64,000 bases of DNA. Origin: Colwellia sp. (GTDB lineage Bacteria; Pseudomonadota; Gammaproteobacteria; Enterobacterales; Alteromonadaceae). Under the pieces are notes generated by a model. It was not told where the DNA came from. It saw nothing but the letters and a program-made list of their open reading frames with translations, and searched no databases. Made by a program: the position numbers and the translations under genes. Shown here piece by piece: positions 51,235 to 61,218 of the stretch (position 1 is its first letter; the number at the start of each line of letters is the position of its first letter). The DNA is taken from contig JABSOZ010000006.1 of assembly GCA_013215295.1 (NCBI GenBank), forward strand, positions 224,254-288,253. Reading direction: 5' to 3'.

Positions 51235-54200
51235 TTACTTCTCTTCGAAATAGAATTTATCACGTTTGTTATCGTAGTTTCCTATTTCATTCATTGTGTC
51301 AGCATTATACAAACGGCCATTAATCATGGTATATGTAACTTTATCACTTAAACGAATATCTTTACTAACATCGCCATCAATAACTATCATATCAGCAAGT
51401 TTACCAACCTTAAGCGAGCCTAAGTCTTTATCGAGACCAAGCGTTCTTGCAGGGGAAATTGTTGCGGTACGAATAGCTTGCAGTGGTGTCATTCCACCTT
51501 GTGCCATCATCCACATTTCCCAGTGCATCGCTAAACCTTCACGTTGACCATGAGCACCAGCATTCACTTCTATACCTAAATCTTGCATTTCTTTGGCTAC
51601 TTTAGCGACATTAAAGTGATTGTAATGATGAAGTGGTGCTTTCGGACGACGCATAGAACGAGGGTCTAAAAACTCACTAGGCACATATTTACGTAAACGA
51701 GGGTGTTCCCATACGTTAGTTGTATCATACCAATAATGTTCGCCAGAAATCCCACCATACGCTACACCCATTGTTGGCGTATAAGCCATGTCAGATTGTG
51801 ACCATAATTGCTTGATATCATCATAAATCTTAGCGGTAGAAATTGAGTGTTCAAGTGTTGTATGCCCATCAACGATCATCGTTAAGTTATGTTGTAATAA
51901 TGAACCGCCCTCTGGTACCACCATCATTTCTAATTCACGCGCTGCTTGAATAAATTGTTGGCGTTGATTACGACGTGGTTGATTATAACTCTTGACACTA
52001 AAGGCTCCTGCGGCCTTTAATCGTTCAACATGGAATTTTGCATCATCTAAATTATCAACATGTGAAGTATATCCTGGGATTGTTGCTCCATATAAAATAG
52101 TACCTGTTGAGAATAAACGTGCGGCGACTATCTTACCGGCCTTTTGCATTTCACTCGCTGCAAAAAATTCCGTGGTGTCATTTGATGGATCATGAATTGT
52201 AGTAACACTTAAGGCTAAACCTGCATAATTTTTCCAGTTCTGCTGAGGGATTATTTCATTACTTCCTTGCGAACCATGCGCATGAGCGTCAATTAAACCA
52301 GGCATTATGGTTTTACCCGTAATATCAATAATTTTGGTGTTTCTTGGGATTTTAACCTGGCCTTTTATACCTACAGCTTTTATTTTGTTACCTTCAACAA
52401 GTACAACGCCATTTTCTATAACTTGTTCACCTTCCATCGTGATAATTTTACCACCAACGAAGGCGACACGACCTGATGGGATATCAACTTTTTGTTGGTA
52501 GCTTAAATCAATGACCTTAGGCTCAGTTATTTTTTTGTCTGCTTTATCATCAGACAAAGTTTCACTGTTACTGGTTTTAATATCAAACAAACCTGTTACG
52601 GATGCTTGGTATAAATCGGCACCAAGACTCCAATAAAGCTCGTTTGATTTACTGTTCCAATTAACACCTTCACCAGCACGTATTGATAACTGCTCTACAG
52701 GCAAGTTTTTCGCTTTTGGACCTATATCAATAACATCACCACGCTCTACAAAAGGTGTAACGAATACTTTAAAACGTTCAGCAAAAGCTAGATATTTACC
52801 ATCAGGCGATACTCGGTATTCAGAAGAAAACTTCCCTTGATACAACTTAGTATCATGCTGACCATCTATATCAACACGCGCTATATGCGGCGTTTCACCG
52901 TCACGAGTAACATAAATACGATCATTACGAGCGCCAAAGTGTGGTTGTACACCACTTTCAGTCACCAACGTGGGATTGCCACCTTTTACTGACACAGCGT
53001 AAATACCGGTGTTTAAACCCCATGTAGGGTCAGTAATATAACCACCACTCACCTTCCGATAAACGACAGTTTTACCATCAGGTGAAAAGCTCGGCTCAAC
53101 ATATTTACCTCGCTCGCTAGTTATCGTCTTCCCTTTACCGTTACGCAAGGAAACCACGCGAACTTGACCTAGTTTTTTATCATCCCAAGTAACATAAACA
53201 ATTTTTTTACCATCACGTGAAAAACTTGGATTTAACTCAAACCGACTTTTTTGCTTAGTTAACCGTTTCGGTTTTCCATTAGGTAACTTTGTAGTATAAA
53301 TGTGTCCCATTGATTCAAAAACAGCAAGTTTACCATCCGGTGACACTTTCACATCACGTAGCATTTTTGTTTTGAAACTTTTCTGGTCTAAATCTTGAGA
53401 AAAACGCACAGCGGTTTGAATCTTCTTTTCTGTTTTCACATGAAAATCAATCACTTTTGCCTTTTTAGATTCAATGGATAACTTATTAATTTTACCTCCT
53501 GACCAAAAAACCAGACCATCACTGTCTGGTGTCCATGCCATCGTAGGGTAAACCCCATGAATGGCCCAGGTTTCTTGCATGTCACGATCTAAACCGGTGT
53601 AAATTTTAGTGTGTTCGCCACTTTTAAGATTGTACAAATATAAGTTAGACTGGAAATCATCTCGACTAATAAATGCTAAGAACTTTCCGTCAGGTGAAGG
53701 TGTTGGTCTTATCGCACCACCTTTACCTGATACAATGACTTTAATTTCACCGGTTTCAAGCTCAAGGCGTTTAATTTTATAAATGCCCTTCTCAGAATCT
53801 TTAGAGTAATGAAAACTTTTACCTGGCGTAGCATCTTGTGAAAAGTAGACATATTTACCGTCATGAGAAAATGCAGGCTCGCCTAAATCTTTTTGCTCAT
53901 TAGGACGTTTCGTTAGCATAACGCCATTACCGCCAGATTTATGATACATCCAGACTTCACCAGCACCTAAAGAGCGTGAACCAGTAAAGTGTTTACGACC
54001 GACAATATAATTACCATCAGGTGACCACGCTGGGCTATTTAATAATCGGAAGGTTTCGGTAGTTACCGCTTTCGCATCACTGCCATCTACTTTCATTATC
54101 CATAAGTTATCACCGCCATCTTCATCTGAAGTAAAGGCAATGTGCTTACCGTCAGGACTAAAACGAGGCTGCATTTGCCAAGCTATATCCGTCATCAAAG

Positions 54201-54513
54201 CTTTAGCTTCTCCGCCAGAGGCTGGCATGGTATAAATATCACCCAACAAATCAAAAACGATAGTTTTTCCATCGGGGCTTAGATCTACATTCATCCAAGT
54301 ACCTGAGCGGACATCAATTTTTGCGGTAGTAAATTTTCCTTGTGGATTATTAACTGACCATTTTACAGGCTCTGCTTTTTCGCTTGTTTCAACAGTCTTC
54401 TTTTCGCTAGTTTTTGCAGTTGATTGTGCAAAAGAGCTTGGTAATGCGAATAAAACACTAAGAGCAATACCAGATAGAAGTATCTTTTTTAACGGCATGG
54501 GGGTCGACGGCAT
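51235..54513 (-). CDS. Secreted amidohydrolase with N-terminal beta-propeller
   Basis: The 1092-residue protein has a signal peptide (PLKKILLSGIALSVLFALPSSFA) and a long region of WD40-like/PD40 repeats to about residue 680, each with SPDGK (for example LSPDGKTIVFDLLGDIYTMP, FSPDGKHIAFTSDEDG). The C-terminal amidohydrolase domain (about 690-1070) has KTIMPGLIDAHAHG with metal ligands HAH, TLEHSIS and AGAHGQREG. Such TolB-propeller amidohydrolases occur in marine gammaproteobacteria; the substrate is unknown, possibly a peptide or modified amino acid. It is a single-gene unit. Confidence 0.85.
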   Translation of the reverse strand: MPSTPMPLKKILLSGIALSVLFALPSSFAQSTAKTSEKKTVETSEKAEPVKWSVNNPQGKFTTAKIDVRSGTWMNVDLSPDGKTIVFDLLGDIYTMPASGGEAKALMTDIAWQMQPRFSPDGKHIAFTSDEDGGDNLWIMKVDGSDAKAVTTETFRLLNSPAWSPDGNYIVGRKHFTGSRSLGAGEVWMYHKSGGNGVMLTKRPNEQKDLGEPAFSHDGKYVYFSQDATPGKSFHYSKDSEKGIYKIKRLELETGEIKVIVSGKGGAIRPTPSPDGKFLAFISRDDFQSNLYLYNLKSGEHTKIYTGLDRDMQETWAIHGVYPTMAWTPDSDGLVFWSGGKINKLSIESKKAKVIDFHVKTEKKIQTAVRFSQDLDQKSFKTKMLRDVKVSPDGKLAVFESMGHIYTTKLPNGKPKRLTKQKSRFELNPSFSRDGKKIVYVTWDDKKLGQVRVVSLRNGKGKTITSERGKYVEPSFSPDGKTVVYRKVSGGYITDPTWGLNTGIYAVSVKGGNPTLVTESGVQPHFGARNDRIYVTRDGETPHIARVDIDGQHDTKLYQGKFSSEYRVSPDGKYLAFAERFKVFVTPFVERGDVIDIGPKAKNLPVEQLSIRAGEGVNWNSKSNELYWSLGADLYQASVTGLFDIKTSNSETLSDDKADKKITEPKVIDLSYQQKVDIPSGRVAFVGGKIITMEGEQVIENGVVLVEGNKIKAVGIKGQVKIPRNTKIIDITGKTIMPGLIDAHAHGSQGSNEIIPQQNWKNYAGLALSVTTIHDPSNDTTEFFAASEMQKAGKIVAARLFSTGTILYGATIPGYTSHVDNLDDAKFHVERLKAAGAFSVKSYNQPRRNQRQQFIQAARELEMMVVPEGGSLLQHNLTMIVDGHTTLEHSISTAKIYDDIKQLWSQSDMAYTPTMGVAYGGISGEHYWYDTTNVWEHPRLRKYVPSEFLDPRSMRRPKAPLHHYNHFNVAKVAKEMQDLGIEVNAGAHGQREGLAMHWEMWMMAQGGMTPLQAIRTATISPARTLGLDKDLGSLKVGKLADMIVIDGDVSKDIRLSDKVTYTMINGRLYNADTMNEIGNYDNKRDKFYFEEK

Positions 54514-54796
54514 GAATAAGTACCTTATAATACGTTTAGAATGAATTGTATTGGATGTTTTTATTGCCCATACTTAATCACATGCATGTAAAAGATGTAA
54601 GTAAATTACGTTGATCACCCTAAATAACAAGTTACATAACAGATGTAAAAACGCCTGTTACTGTAAGTTATTTATTCCCTTTCTGAATCGTTAACTTATG
54701 AAGTAAATTCGTCATTATCATTTAAGGTGTGCCGCATAGATTCGAGAAATAACATGCATACGCCAGAGAACTTAATGACTCTATAATCTAAGCATT
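54514..54796. other. Spacer between amidohydrolase and acyltransferase genes
   Basis: 283 bases, A/T-rich. A weak inverted arrangement (AACAGATG...CCTGTT) is near 54638. I see no gene. Confidence 0.4.
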
Positions 54797-55933
54797 TTAT
54801 GCAACCCTCTTTACCCGTTTTAAACCAAATAAGAATCTAAGCGTATTGAATGGTTTTATAATAAACCAACAAATAACACTTGTAGCGGAGAATGATAAAA
54901 CAAAGAGTGAAATTATTTTCACCAAAATAGGTGCTTGCCAGTCAATAATGTAATAACCAATAACAACGATTACCGTTTGATGAAAAATATAAAAGGGATA
55001 AATTAACTCGTTACTCAGTCCCAGCCACTTTGGTGTTTTTGTAAAATAAAACTGTGCATAGCCCAAAATAGTTAACAATGCTGACCATGCAACCAAACAA
55101 CAAACTGACCACCATAATATCCAACGAGTATCTAATGAAAAATAATCACCAAGATTTGGAGCATAGTAATATGCGTAAAAAACGATCGTACTCAATATGA
55201 GTAGTACCAAACTATAAAATCGATGCTTACATAACGATTGCCAAATATTTTTATTTTTAATAAATATAATACCGGCAATGAAAAAGAAAAAATAAAATAG
55301 TGATGAAGACAAGTTTTCAATCCTGTTATCAGCACTTGGAAATACTAATGAAAAATATACTTTTATTACAACTAACAATATAACCAGCAAAAATAGACCC
55401 ATTTTAAACTGTGATAATTTTTCGATTGAATTAACAACTTTTGTACCAAGTGAGGAACTGAAAAATTTATTCAACACAATACCTAACAGAAAAAATACGA
55501 TAAGGTATTCAATAAACCAGAGGTGATTTGTTTCGAACTTTAGTGCTAATAGCGGGAATGCCTGCCAATATGATTGAAAATCATTAATATTTTCAATATA
55601 GTTCTGTGGAGGAACAACTAGCAATACGCCTATAACAAGTGGAATAAACAGCCTTAAAAATTTATCTTTTATAAACTTTTTTACCGTGACTTTTGATAAT
55701 AAAATAACAGAGCCCACACCTGAAATAAAAAATAAAATGGGTAATCTAAATTGCTCGAAATAAACCATGATGTCATCAAGTAACTTACTTGAGTCTTTAT
55801 TCATAATATGCCATCCATCACCATTAAAAGGCATGCACACATGGTGAATGAATACGGCAAAAATCAATATTACTCTGAGCCAATCTAATTCAGGTAACCT
55901 TAAATCTATTTTATCACTTGTATTTGTTGTCAT
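54797..55933 (-). CDS. Acyltransferase family 3 membrane protein
   Basis: This 378-residue protein has about ten hydrophobic segments and the acyltransferase-3 pattern: LPELDWLRVILIFAVFIHHVCMPF, with the conserved catalytic-region His in IHHV, then RLPILFFISGVGSVI and NHLWFIEYLIVFF. Such enzymes O-acylate sugars or lipids; similar proteins are also annotated as glucan modifiers. The acceptor is unknown, and there is no adjacent glycan gene. Confidence 0.82.
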   Translation of the reverse strand: MTTNTSDKIDLRLPELDWLRVILIFAVFIHHVCMPFNGDGWHIMNKDSSKLLDDIMVYFEQFRLPILFFISGVGSVILLSKVTVKKFIKDKFLRLFIPLVIGVLLVVPPQNYIENINDFQSYWQAFPLLALKFETNHLWFIEYLIVFFLLGIVLNKFFSSSLGTKVVNSIEKLSQFKMGLFLLVILLVVIKVYFSLVFPSADNRIENLSSSLFYFFFFIAGIIFIKNKNIWQSLCKHRFYSLVLLILSTIVFYAYYYAPNLGDYFSLDTRWILWWSVCCLVAWSALLTILGYAQFYFTKTPKWLGLSNELIYPFYIFHQTVIVVIGYYIIDWQAPILVKIISLFVLSFSATSVICWFIIKPFNTLRFLFGLKRVKRVA

Positions 55934-56243
55934 CGTTTCTCTATTTCCCAGAATTTCAATGCCTATAAACTAACGCTTACAGCATTGATAAAACACCCTC
56001 AAAGGCTTACTGGTTAATGTATAGGGATAAACGGTGGTATATAGGGATTAGATCAATCATAAAATATAACAGTCCCTTTATAAATCATGATTAATCAGCA
56101 CTAAATTTCATACTAGAAAAGTTGGAAGTGTTGGAAAGTGGTTAAAGAAGTGTACTTAGTTACAACCGATAACTTACTTGGTATTCATTGATATAGCCCA
56201 ACTTAACTTAAAATATTATTAAAGAGGAAGGTAACCCAAATAT
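55934..56243. other. Spacer without a gene
   Basis: 310 bases, A/T-rich. It should hold the acyltransferase promoter near 55934 and the 3' end of the porin-like operon, but I see no clear terminator hairpin or gene. Confidence 0.4.
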
Positions 56244-57488
56244 CTAATTGAACTTATATTGCACAATGGCCATATATTGTTTTTGATCATTATCAGCCGT
56301 CCAATTTTTCCACAAGGTTCTATTTTCATTATAAGAAGACGAGTTAATAAATTCAGCCCCTACATTCCAATTTTTATCAATGTCATACCGCCATGCTAAC
56401 GTAATACTGTTACCATCACTGTTATTAGGGTCTTGTTTATTGAAATCAGTTTCTTTTACTTCAAATTGGTCACGCCGCAATGAAAACCTATTTGCACCAA
56501 GTTTATAGTTGAGCATTACATACCACGAAGAAATATCCGTAAATACACCTGCTTTCTGGGTACCCATACCGGTATCACCGACTAGATATTGAGCTAACAC
56601 CCTAAACTTTTTTGTAAATTTGTGCTGCATTGATACTGAATAATAACGTGTCTTCCATGCATACTGTCGATTGGCTTCAATAGCTAAAGGGTCACCTCTA
56701 TTATCGTAATAATAAACACGTAGGTCAGTTTGCTTTAAATATCGCCAGTGTCCTCCCACGTAATATCCCCATTTACCATCTGTTTCTATTAAAGGCTCTA
56801 CATTGTTTGGGGTATTAATGGGCATAGCTTGTTGTGAAAAATAATCAGCAAATAATACTTTGTCATTATAAAGTGTTTGTCTATTATGTTGTGCCCAACC
56901 TCGCCAAACAAGTAAGCTACCTAAACCGTCATTAGCTTTAAATACAGAAGCTAGTGCAGTAAAACTATGGGGACTATTATGTTTTCGTCCGCTGCGCGTG
57001 ATTGACCATTGAGCGCCAAGAGTTCTTTGTTCTTCAGCGATCCAGGAGTTGATCGCTGAAAAACTATAAGTATAAGGACTGCTCCAGCCAGTTGCAGTAT
57101 TTTCAAGTGACATTTGAGGATAAAACATGCCGAACTTTACTTGGTGCTTTAAACCTTTATTCAATGGTGAATAGGTTAAGTAAGCTTCAGTTAAACCGAA
57201 ATGTTTTTCGCCGTCTGGATTGTAATTTCCGACAACATCAAAGCTGACATTAGAAATTAGCTCACCACTCATTTCTAGCGCAACTTGAGTTAACGTGAAG
57301 GTATCGTCGTCGTTAAAGCGCAATATACCCACACCTTCATCCATCCAACTCTTTAACCAAGGCTGGTCGTACTCTGCTTTAACATATCCGCCTTCAAGTA
57401 AGCCTTTAACCGATATATCTGCGGCCAAAATTGACGTACTCAAGAAAAATAGAAGAGCGTATAAACTTTTATTGCGTTTACTAAGCAT
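56244..57488 (-). CDS. Outer-membrane porin-like beta-barrel protein
   Basis: This 414-residue protein has a signal peptide (MLSKRNKSLYALLFFLSTSILAA), then alternating aromatic strands typical of a barrel (GEFINSSSYNENR, YLVGDTGMGTQ) and a C-terminal VQYKFN ending in an aromatic-hydrophobic-Asn pattern. ATG 57488 is chosen because GAGGAAA precedes it; it overlaps the upstream GGDEF/EAL stop by 8 bases, so the two are coupled. The substrate is unknown. Confidence 0.78.
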   Translation of the reverse strand: MLSKRNKSLYALLFFLSTSILAADISVKGLLEGGYVKAEYDQPWLKSWMDEGVGILRFNDDDTFTLTQVALEMSGELISNVSFDVVGNYNPDGEKHFGLTEAYLTYSPLNKGLKHQVKFGMFYPQMSLENTATGWSSPYTYSFSAINSWIAEEQRTLGAQWSITRSGRKHNSPHSFTALASVFKANDGLGSLLVWRGWAQHNRQTLYNDKVLFADYFSQQAMPINTPNNVEPLIETDGKWGYYVGGHWRYLKQTDLRVYYYDNRGDPLAIEANRQYAWKTRYYSVSMQHKFTKKFRVLAQYLVGDTGMGTQKAGVFTDISSWYVMLNYKLGANRFSLRRDQFEVKETDFNKQDPNNSDGNSITLAWRYDIDKNWNVGAEFINSSSYNENRTLWKNWTADNDQKQYMAIVQYKFN

Positions 57489-59814
57489 GTTTTTCCTCAT
57501 ATTTGCGTAACCAAGGTAAAAAGTCATCACCATGAATAGCTTTACTAATGAAATAGCCTTGAGCTGTTTCAACGCCTATTTCATGTAACATATCAAGGCT
57601 TTCTCTATTCTCAACCCCTTCTGCAACCACACTTAACCCTAGGTTATGAGCTAAATCGGTGATAGATTTTACAATAATGGCGTCTTCATGGCTTGAGATA
57701 AGCTCAAGCACAAAAGATTTATCTATTTTCAATTCATTAACCGGTGTTATTTTAAGCTGCTCCATAGAAGAATAACCCGTACCAAAATCGTCAATGGAAA
57801 GTTGCACTCCCATACTTTTGAGTTTAGACAAAATAGCAATTGCTTTTTTAGGATCCGACATTATGGCACTTTCGGTCACTTCTAACATCAGCATTTTCGC
57901 AACAACATCGTGCTTATTGAGGGCGTTTTCGACAAATTCAACGAAGTTATCATCAGTTAGGTCAATAGCTGAGATATTTACCGCCATATAAATGTGAAAG
58001 CCATTATCTTTTAAATGATTATGTTGCTTCAACGCTTCTTCAATTGCCCACTTTGTTAAGTAGCGAATGTTACCCGTTTGTTCAGCCAACGGAATGAAGT
58101 CATCTGGGAAAATGAAACCATGCTCAGGATGATGCCAACGTACTAAACATTCAATACTTTTAACCTGATTAGTCGCTATTTCTATTTGTGGCTGATAATG
58201 CAATTGTAAATCGCCATTCTTAAGTGACCCACGTAATTCTGACATTAAATTTAAGCGTAATAACGAATGCGTATTGAATTTTTGATTATATAATTCATAG
58301 CTATTATGGTTGTCCTTACAGACATAAAGGGCGATATCAGCAAATTGCATTAAACCATCAGCCTTAACAGAATCTTCTGGATACATTGCTATACCCAAAC
58401 TAGCTGACACGTCTAATTGTATATTATTAATTTCAAAGAAAGTGTCAAATACCTTAAGCACGGGGTCAACTAAACGTTGAATATCAACGGACGCTTGGCA
58501 AGGCAATAACATCGCAAACTCATCACCCGCTAAATAGGCAACATAGGCCCCATGTATTAAATTGTCATTAAGTCTTTTTGCAATGGCTTGCAACACTAGA
58601 TCACCATATTCATGACCTAAAGTATCGTTGATTTCTTTGAAACGATCGATATCCATTAAAATTACGGCAAATTGTTGTGTCGCATCTTCAATCAGCTCAT
58701 TCATCGTACGAATAAAGTGATTTCGATTTGGAAGACCCGTTAAAGGGCTATAAAACGCCAGTTGGTGGTTATCTTTCTCTCGTTGTTGAATGCCATTTTG
58801 CATGTTAGACAGCGCATAGGAGAGTTTATTTACTTCTGATACGCGTGCGTCATGGGTAATTTCTGCGTAATTTCCATATTGAATTTTATGGGCAATATTA
58901 ACTAAGTTTTTTAACGGGCGAGCAATAGAAATTGAAAATCTGAAAGATAAAAAAACGGTGAGTAAAATAATGAAGCAAATTGCAATAATGAGTTGAGAGG
59001 CTAAATTAGTAAAATTAATGAAGGCAAGATCTTTGTCAATAGTGAAAATCGCACTAAGCTTCTCTCTGTCATTATCATTAATAACGAATTGATAGAGTGC
59101 TAAAGTCTCACCTTTGAAACTGATATTATCCCTTTCACCACTTGGTAATTCGGTAATGAAGGCTTTAGACGCTAACTTTTTATCTTGGTTATTCAACGGT
59201 GGATAAGTGGAGACTTCCACTCTGTCATTAATCACCAAGGTGACATCAAATCCTAGAATATTTTTTAAATCATGATTAACCATTTTCTTAATTTTTATGC
59301 CCATGACTAACCATGCATCAATGTTGGCAGAAGACTCTATTAAACGAATGGGTACTGCCCTCACAATATATGGGACATGATTAATAACGAGTACATTTAT
59401 GCCTGACTGACGGATTTTTTCAACTGGCCACGTAGAGAAAGAGGTGGAAATGTTACTCACCATGGTTTTTGAATCAGGTGATAGCACTGCTGAAAAATCG
59501 GTTTTAATACGGCGTTGCTGATTGTTCATTGCACTTAATAACGAACTCGGATCGTTATGAGCATCATTTACCAATTGTTTTAAGGTAAAATCTTTACTGA
59601 TAGGCGAAATACCACGATAGAGTGCTCGGCTGTGATTACTTAACTTATCTAAGAAAACGAGTTGGGCTATCGAAAATTGTTTGTTTATCTGGTTTTGCGA
59701 ATGACGGTACGTTTGCTCTAAAGTAACAAATAAAATAATCGCGATCGTGATCATCAATAAGAATATAAATCGCAATAAAATACGATTTTGCAATGATTTA
59801 AGGTTAATAGTCAT
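57481..59814 (-). CDS. Membrane GGDEF-EAL protein (c-di-GMP turnover)
   Basis: The 777-residue protein has a membrane helix at 11-30, a periplasmic sensor region, a second helix near 270-290, HAMP (about 295-345), GGDEF (about 355-515) and EAL (about 525-770). The GGDEF motif reads AGDEF, and the EAL motif reads ECLVRW with the catalytic Glu kept. Downstream EAL residues NIS, DDFGTGYSS, KIDKSFV and VAEGVEN are intact. It is therefore more likely a phosphodiesterase than a cyclase. Operon with a cupredoxin-like protein and a porin-like protein. It lacks a receiver domain, so it is not an HnoB. Confidence 0.87.
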   Translation of the reverse strand: MTINLKSLQNRILLRFIFLLMITIAIILFVTLEQTYRHSQNQINKQFSIAQLVFLDKLSNHSRALYRGISPISKDFTLKQLVNDAHNDPSSLLSAMNNQQRRIKTDFSAVLSPDSKTMVSNISTSFSTWPVEKIRQSGINVLVINHVPYIVRAVPIRLIESSANIDAWLVMGIKIKKMVNHDLKNILGFDVTLVINDRVEVSTYPPLNNQDKKLASKAFITELPSGERDNISFKGETLALYQFVINDNDREKLSAIFTIDKDLAFINFTNLASQLIIAICFIILLTVFLSFRFSISIARPLKNLVNIAHKIQYGNYAEITHDARVSEVNKLSYALSNMQNGIQQREKDNHQLAFYSPLTGLPNRNHFIRTMNELIEDATQQFAVILMDIDRFKEINDTLGHEYGDLVLQAIAKRLNDNLIHGAYVAYLAGDEFAMLLPCQASVDIQRLVDPVLKVFDTFFEINNIQLDVSASLGIAMYPEDSVKADGLMQFADIALYVCKDNHNSYELYNQKFNTHSLLRLNLMSELRGSLKNGDLQLHYQPQIEIATNQVKSIECLVRWHHPEHGFIFPDDFIPLAEQTGNIRYLTKWAIEEALKQHNHLKDNGFHIYMAVNISAIDLTDDNFVEFVENALNKHDVVAKMLMLEVTESAIMSDPKKAIAILSKLKSMGVQLSIDDFGTGYSSMEQLKITPVNELKIDKSFVLELISSHEDAIIVKSITDLAHNLGLSVVAEGVENRESLDMLHEIGVETAQGYFISKAIHGDDFLPWLRKYEEKHA

Positions 59815-60463
59815 CTAATTCATCGTCTTCTTCATAAGCTGAATATTGAGGGTTCATTGCTGCTTTAACATGTACGGTGAACTGGCTATCGCTCGTGATA
59901 TCTATTATCTGAGAAAAAGATTGGTCAACCTCTTGGAATAAAGGGTGCCAAGTTTTGAGGGTATATTTACCATCAGGAACTTCAAAATTTATATTGCCCT
60001 GTACATCAGTTGTCCCAAACCAAGGTGTGTCAACGACATAAACGTAACCTAACATCCAATCATGTATATTACAGCCTAAGATAACCTCACCCACTTGATC
60101 AAACAAACGAGGTTCAGAAGATTTATCTCTGTATAATTTTATTTCAAAGGTTTTTGCAGATGAAAAAGAATAAACATGATGTTTAATTTTATCAGAATTT
60201 GGGAAATCGATTTTAGTGTCTATATTTACCACTAATATATGAGGAAGAAATTGACGATTTACTTGATCCATTGTGGCAATAAGACGATCAGATAAAACCG
60301 ATTTGATCACTGTCGATTTTTTTTCAGGCTCAACATACACTACGATGTTCGCTAGAGGTTGTTTATTAACATCAAGAACACGAATAGTTGTATTCTTCGC
60401 CTGACTTGCAAAACAACTGAGAATCATTAAAACAGGAATTGACCCTTTCGCGATTCTTATCAT
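59804..60463 (-). CDS. Periplasmic cupredoxin-like protein
   Basis: This 219-residue protein has a signal peptide (MIRIAKGSIPVLMILSCFASQAK), then a plastocyanin-like domain with a probable blue-copper site: His in KIKHHVYSFSS, and Cys, His, Met in GCNIHDWMLG (CxxHxxM). A C-terminal carboxypeptidase-regulatory-like segment (FGTTDVQGNINFEVPDGKYTLKTWHP) follows. It is of the type annotated 'methylamine utilization protein'. ATG 60463 is preferred over the TTG at 60478. The gene overlaps the GGDEF/EAL start by 11 bases. Confidence 0.78.
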   Translation of the reverse strand: MIRIAKGSIPVLMILSCFASQAKNTTIRVLDVNKQPLANIVVYVEPEKKSTVIKSVLSDRLIATMDQVNRQFLPHILVVNIDTKIDFPNSDKIKHHVYSFSSAKTFEIKLYRDKSSEPRLFDQVGEVILGCNIHDWMLGYVYVVDTPWFGTTDVQGNINFEVPDGKYTLKTWHPLFQEVDQSFSQIIDITSDSQFTVHVKAAMNPQYSAYEEDDELDDY

Positions 60464-60604
60464 ATTGGCGTTTTCCAAATTTCTTATAAATTAAAGCAAG
60501 TTATCGTTTTAAACTAGCACATTTCTATAATTTTTCACATAATTCACTCAAAGTATTTATTGAATGAAATTTCTTTTTAAGTATGCAAAATAGTTATTAT
60601 TAGA

Positions 60605-60979
60605 ATGAAATTAAATGTGTATTTAGCCTGTCATATTAGTTGGCGTATCAATATTTGCTGCAGGTAATGCGATTAAAACTGGTCGTTTAAATAACGAAGT
60701 GATTGATGGTTATGATTCTGATGTATCTTTTACTAAAAAACCAATACAAGATATTAAAGCTTATCAAGGAGAGTGACGTGATACTAACCGGTGCTTTACA
60801 AATGAAGAGAATAAAGTGCTTTTTATCGCTCACCGTGAAATGTATGCAACATATATGGTGGTTGGCGTGCTTATGTTATGTCAGATGAAGGGCGAACAGT
60901 GCGAAATGAAACTTATGCACTTGTAATTCATTACTGTAAGTTATATCTGAATTACTGTTTCAGTAAAGTTAGCTATTAA
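60605..60979 (+). pseudogene. Decayed gene of a small secreted protein
   Basis: Fragments in different frames join into one protein: MKLNVYLA, then VILVGVSIFAAGNAIKTGR and NNEVIDGYDSDVSFTKKP (signal-peptide-like start), an in-frame TGA after AYQGE, RDTNRCFTNEENKVLFIAHRE, a frameshift after YMVVG, and RAYVMSDEGRTVRNETYALV. At least two frameshifts and one stop are needed. The ancestral family is not recognised. Confidence 0.5.
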
Positions 60980-61131
60980 TAAAGAAGTAGGCCATTTATC
61001 CCAATTATAAAAATGAAAAGACGTTCAAATCGTTAGCGTATTATAAATAAATTTGGAATGAATGTGAGCTATATAAATAACTAACTTAGTAAGATGTTTT
61101 TTGATTTACTAAACATGAAGAAAAGTAAAGG
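60980..61131. other. Short spacer
   Basis: A/T-rich stretch between the decayed gene and the tRNA-Leu pseudogene; no gene or clear hairpin seen. Confidence 0.4.
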
Positions 61132-61218
61132 TGGTACCCGGAGACGGACTTGAACCGGCACGCTTTTCGGCGAGGGATTTTAAAACCCTTGTGTTTGCCA
61201 ATCCACTACCACAAAAAG
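61132..61218 (-). pseudogene. tRNA-Leu pseudogene
   Basis: The 3' half matches the intact tRNA-Leu at 63936 (31 identical bases from the T-arm through CCA) and the UAA anticodon is kept. The 5' acceptor strand (CTTTTTG) cannot pair with TCCGGGT, the D-arm region is rearranged, and the anticodon stem carries a T-T mismatch. It is probably non-functional. Confidence 0.75.

Noticed and set aside
57481..59814. GGDEF-EAL protein as the missing HnoB
   Set aside because: It has a periplasmic sensor and HAMP domain, no receiver domain, and a separate operon far from the hno-like genes.
60703..60888. 61-codon open frame on the plus strand
   Set aside because: It is a shifted frame over the decayed gene; the conserved-looking peptide is in other frames.
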